Shown piece by piece: positions 61,047 to 64,000 of a stretch of DNA of 64,000 nucleotides. This DNA comes from Hippophae tibetana (Eukaryota; Streptophyta; Magnoliopsida; Rosales; Elaeagnaceae), in NCBI GenBank assembly GCA_037013495.1, contig CM072809.1, positions 3,100,001-3,164,000 of the forward strand. Reading direction: 5' to 3'. The notes beneath the pieces are model-generated. The model was not told where the DNA came from. It did no database searches and saw only the letters and a list, made by a program, of their open reading frames with translations. How positions within the stretch are numbered: position 1 is the first letter of the stretch; each line of letters starts with the position of its first letter. The translations under genes and the position numbers were made by a program.

Positions 61047-61760
61047 GTCTCTTGAAATGTAATGTTTTTTTTAACTGAATCATAGCATTTATAACCTTTT
61101 TTTAGATTAATACCCCAAGAAAATAGTTTTGATTGATGTATAATCTAACTTGTATTGTTTATTTTTGTACACATAACATGTACATACAAATACTCTTAAA
61201 TGATAGATATTGAGTTTTTCTTGGTAGAGGATTTCTAGTGGGCTTTTGAAATTCAAATTAGCACTTGACAATCTATTAATTAAATATGTTGCGGTGAGAA
61301 CAACATCCGACCAAAAAATTATTGGAACATTATTTTGAAACAAAAGTACTCTTGTTACTTCAAGTAAATGTCAATTTTTTCTTTCCGAGATACCATTTTA
61401 TTGGGGTGTGTAAATACAAGTTGTTTGATATAAAATTCCTTTTTGCTTGAAAATTTTTGTAAAATTTTGATTTACAAATTCCGTTCCATTATCACTTCTA
61501 AAAGTTTTAATCTTTGCATCATATTGATTTTCTACAAAATTATAAATTTTTTGAAATTTAGAAAATACTTCACTTTTATTTTTTAACAAGTGTAAGCATG
61601 TGGTTCTTGAAAAATCATCTATAAATATAACAAAGTATTTATAACCATTAAATGACTCAATTGGAGCAGGGCCCCAAACATCAGAATGTATTAACTCAAG
61701 AGGTTTTTTGCTTTTACAATTGGATAAACTAAATGGTAACCTTGTGTGCTTTCCTAATTT
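61047..61760 (-). pseudogene. copia B integrase (fragments)
   Basis: 61398-61589 has FRSDNGTEFVNQNF, which carries the second catalytic Asp. 61107-61343 has PIIFWSDVVLTATYLINRL and FKSPLEILY. Between them a stop and a frame shift remove the part carrying the catalytic Glu from a continuous frame. About 61600-61760 is the upstream core in a broken frame. Confidence 0.78.
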
Positions 61761-61769
61761 GCAAATTTA

Positions 61770-62422
61770 ACAACTACTACAATTTAGTTGTTTAAAATCA
61801 AAAATATATTTCAAAATCTTATCGGAAGGATGTCCAATTCTCTTATGCCAAAGAGTGTCTAATTCTTCTTCTTTTTAAATATTGAAGTTATATTTTTCTT
61901 TACTCAGAATATAAAGCACATTTTCTAGAAAACCTTCACCAATGATATTCTTTGTTATCAATTCTTGAAAAATCACATTTTTGGATGTAAATGTAATTTC
62001 ACAATTTAAGTCTCGTGTGATTTTACTAATGGATAACAAGTTAGATGTACAATTATTCACATGCAAAATATTTGAAATTTTTCTTGAAAGGAGACTAATT
62101 GAACCATTTCCTAAAATTTCCATTTTTCACCATTTGCAACGATTACAAATTATTTAGTCTCAATTTTTTTGTAATTATTGAGTAAGTTTTTATTTCCAGT
62201 TATGTGATCAGTTGAACCTGAATCAAGAATTCATTTGGAATTTAAAGAATTTTGAGTAAAGTTTGTAATCATACCATAGGTTTTTTGAGATTTTCCTTGA
62301 AACATCGCAGATAATTGTGTATACAACTGCCTCATTTGATCCATATCCACCTCACCTTTTATTTCTTTTTCAGTCTCGTTTGTACTCATATCCCCTTTTT
62401 CCTTTTGTGTAGAGTAACCCAT
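61770..62422 (-). pseudogene. copia B protease and pre-integrase region
   Basis: 61875-62123 reads a protease-to-GAG-pre-integrase linker (NISNILHVNNCTSNLLSISK). 62231-62422 is the gag-protease linker (MDQMRQLYTQLSAMFQG). The protease active-site region (about 62190-62230, with IDSGSTDH-like bases) is interrupted by stops. Confidence 0.65.
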
Positions 62423-63212
62423 TTTCTCTCTGCTCTCTACTCGATTTTGTTGCCGATCTCCCCCTCTGACGAAGCCTCCTCCTCGCCTTCCCTTTTGTCG
62501 GAGATGGGGGTTGAGACACCAGCATTCCTCGCACTTGTGTCCTTCCTTCTTACAATAATCGTAGCGAGTGAGTGTTTGGTCTCCCTGACTTTCTGGCCTA
62601 GGGTTAGATCTGGTGACGAAAGCCTTGGCTTCGCGATTGTCAGGTAGTTAAGTACCCATCACTATTCTTCTTGTCTCTTCTCTTTCAACCATCCCAACAA
62701 CCTCATCAACAGATGGCAGCTCACCCATGAGAAGAATTTGTGAGTGTACCCCCTCATAGCTTGAATCGAGCTTGGCGAGGAAGGTGAAAATTCCATCCTG
62801 CTCTTCTCTTCTTTTGATTTCATCAAGATCGGCTGTGAGAGGTCGATACACTCTAATCTCATCCTTTTTTTTGGATTTGGCTGAATAGTTCGGTGACAGA
62901 TTGATTTTGTTGTTGTAACTGTTGAAGTTCTTGCTGAAGTTGATAAATAAGAGAGTAATTTTTCTTTTTTCTGAACATTGTCTCGGCTTTAACCCACATA
63001 TCTCGAGTTGTATCTAGATATGTCATGAGATCAGAGATGTGAGGTTCCATGGTTACCAGTAACCAACTCATGACTAGATTGTCACTCTTTCTACATTTTG
63101 AAATTTCCTTTTTTTCTTCAACTGTTGGGTGTGTTGGATTTTCGGCTTTTGGTTTTGATTTCTCACCAGTGACATGCTCAAATTTGTCTTTGCCGATTAG
63201 ACCAAAAGTCAC
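62423..63212 (-). pseudogene. copia B gag
   Basis: 62859-63212 reads an upstream gag block (SDNLVMSWLLVTMEPHISDL; TYLDTTRDMWVKAETMF). 62648-62851 continues in another frame (FTFLAKLDSSYEGVHSQILL; PSVDEVVGMVEREE). Near 62530-62570 the nucleocapsid knuckle reads YDYCKKEGHKCEECW, with the first Cys of the CCHC pattern changed to Tyr. The 5' part of gag is in broken frames towards 63340. Confidence 0.82.
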
Positions 63213-63349
63213 TTGACGTGCCTAAAGATAGTAATTTTTACCATTTAGCAACACACCTGTAAGTCTCTCTATATGTTGTGACATTTTTTAGATTTCTTGA
63301 ACTGATACAGTTCTTGTTTGTGGGATTGATTTAGAGCAAGACCAAATCT

Positions 63350-63361
63350 CTTTTGATACCA
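63350..63361 (-). other. Primer-binding site of copia B
   Basis: On the minus strand TGGTATCAAAAG directly follows the 5' LTR and resembles the initiator-Met site TGGTATCAGAGC. Confidence 0.75.
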
Positions 63362-63499
63362 TGTTGATTTTCTCTGAATTTTGAAAAGAGAGTTATTGAA
63401 ATTGATTTTGGCTTAATGTTCAATGTTATATTTATACATTGAAAAGAAAAAAACTAACCGTTATTAAACTAGCCGTTAGAATTCTAATTATTCTCAACA
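63362..63499 (-). repeat. 5' LTR of copia B
   Basis: 138 bp with the same ends as 58905-59145 but only a minimal copy of the 15-bp array. Confidence 0.9.
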
Positions 63500-63758
63500 T
63501 TACTGTTAAAAATTATTAAGATTAGAATATTAGATAATTGTTATTATGTTTTCTTATTAGTTTATGAGTTTTATTTAAAATTCTATTAAGATTAATGTTT
63601 TAGTTTTATTAGTACTATAAATACAAATATAATCTTTCATATTATTACGAATGAGATTAAAATATCTTTCTTTGATTTTATGATTATCAACTCGAACTAT
63701 TTCAATTCATTAATATTATAAATTACTCATTTTTTATTTTACTTATTTTATATTTACA

Positions 63759-64000
63759 CTGAAATTAATCTTCTTTTAAGTGTTTACAATCTTTTTTAGT
63801 ATGAACAGTCGGTTCTGGTCAGCATTGTTAGCAGTTTATTCTTGCATTGAACTTTAGGTATGCGAATGTTGTTTAGATGCTAGAAAAATTGCAGTAATAT
63901 TTCACTTTTGTTCTAAGCCATGCTTAGGGAAGTTCCAGAAGAAGAGTGTTAAATTGTCTTGTTCAATGTCATATCAGCAACTACATGTAGTGTTTAAGTT
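63759..64000. other. Spacer at the window edge
   Basis: A little less AT-rich than average. It may be the far 3' part of the hnRNP-Q pseudogene (untranslated region), but no exon or motif can be supported before the window ends. Confidence 0.35.

Larger units (their letters stand above)
58905..63499 (-). mobile_element. Ty1/copia retrotransposon B (minus strand)
   Basis: About 4.6 kb with LTRs at 63362-63499 (5') and 58905-59145 (3'), both with TGTTGA..TCAACA-type ends. The flanks TTAGT (58900-58904) and TTACT (63500-63504) look like a target duplication with one change. The order gag, protease, integrase, RT, RNase H runs leftwards. Coding segments are long but broken by a few point stops and frameshifts. 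It is less decayed than the minus-strand copia at 39-41 kb. Confidence 0.92.
58214..63758 (+). mobile_element. Small LTR element (TRIM-like) hosting copia B
   Basis: Direct repeats of about 255 bp at 58214-58468 and 63504-63758 align along their length. Shared blocks include TTAGATAATT, TATTAAGATTA, ATAAATACA and TGTAATCTTT/TATAATCTTT, ending in CTTATTTTATATTT. Two bases after the left copy, TGGTATTAGA resembles an initiator-Met primer site. Without copia B the element would be about 950 bp with a 430-bp internal region and no coding capacity. Copia B is inserted almost at the junction with the right repeat. No target duplication was confirmed for the outer element. Confidence 0.62.

Overview
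This window is nuclear DNA from a flowering plant, most likely a eudicot. It is very AT-rich, its genes carry short AT-rich introns with GT..AG borders, and it holds two plant-specific gene families (NAC and IQD) in a thick layer of plant transposons. The species cannot be named from sequence alone.

Only two ordinary host genes look intact. At 5053-6753 (+) lies a three-exon NAC transcription factor of the NST1/SND1 secondary-wall group (426 aa predicted). At 32237-34453 (+) lies a five-exon IQ67-domain calmodulin-binding protein of the IQD16/17/18 type (518 aa predicted). A third host gene, an hnRNP-Q/LIF2-like RNA-binding protein, survives only as a pseudogene. Its exons are scattered from 41673 to about 57900, with a frameshift, stop codons and several inserted elements.

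The most striking structure is a nest of elements at 41.6-63.8 kb. A Ty1/copia element (41810-56091, 5-bp target duplication CTATC) sits in an intron of the hnRNP-Q pseudogene. Inside its pol gene, between reverse transcriptase and RNase H, sits a complete 9.3-kb CACTA (En/Spm) DNA transposon (45864-55171). That transposon has matching TIRs, a perfect 3-bp duplication (TGT), a structured subterminal repeat array and two multi-exon genes that read through without any stop. One gene is a TNP2-type transposase (1108 aa). The other (844 aa) joins an En/Spm accessory region to a C48/Ulp1-like cysteine protease with all four catalytic residues in place. Further right, a second copia element on the minus strand (58905-63499) is inserted in a smaller LTR element (LTRs 58214-58468 and 63504-63758).

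The rest is repeat debris and AT-rich spacer. 1-5 kb: an hAT-type MITE and a broken tRNA-Cys-like sequence. 8.7-10.2 kb: a copia 3' end and a second hAT MITE with an exact 8-bp duplication. 13-16 kb and 21.6-23.4 kb: Ty3/gypsy remnants. 24.9-27.9 kb: a decayed endogenous pararetrovirus (Caulimoviridae, florendovirus-like). 36.0-38.2 kb: a non-autonomous LTR element with a perfect initiator-Met primer site. 39.1-41.6 kb: an internally deleted copia on the minus strand.

All exon borders were placed by eye from splice signals and reading frame. Family assignments rest on recognised motifs, not database searches.
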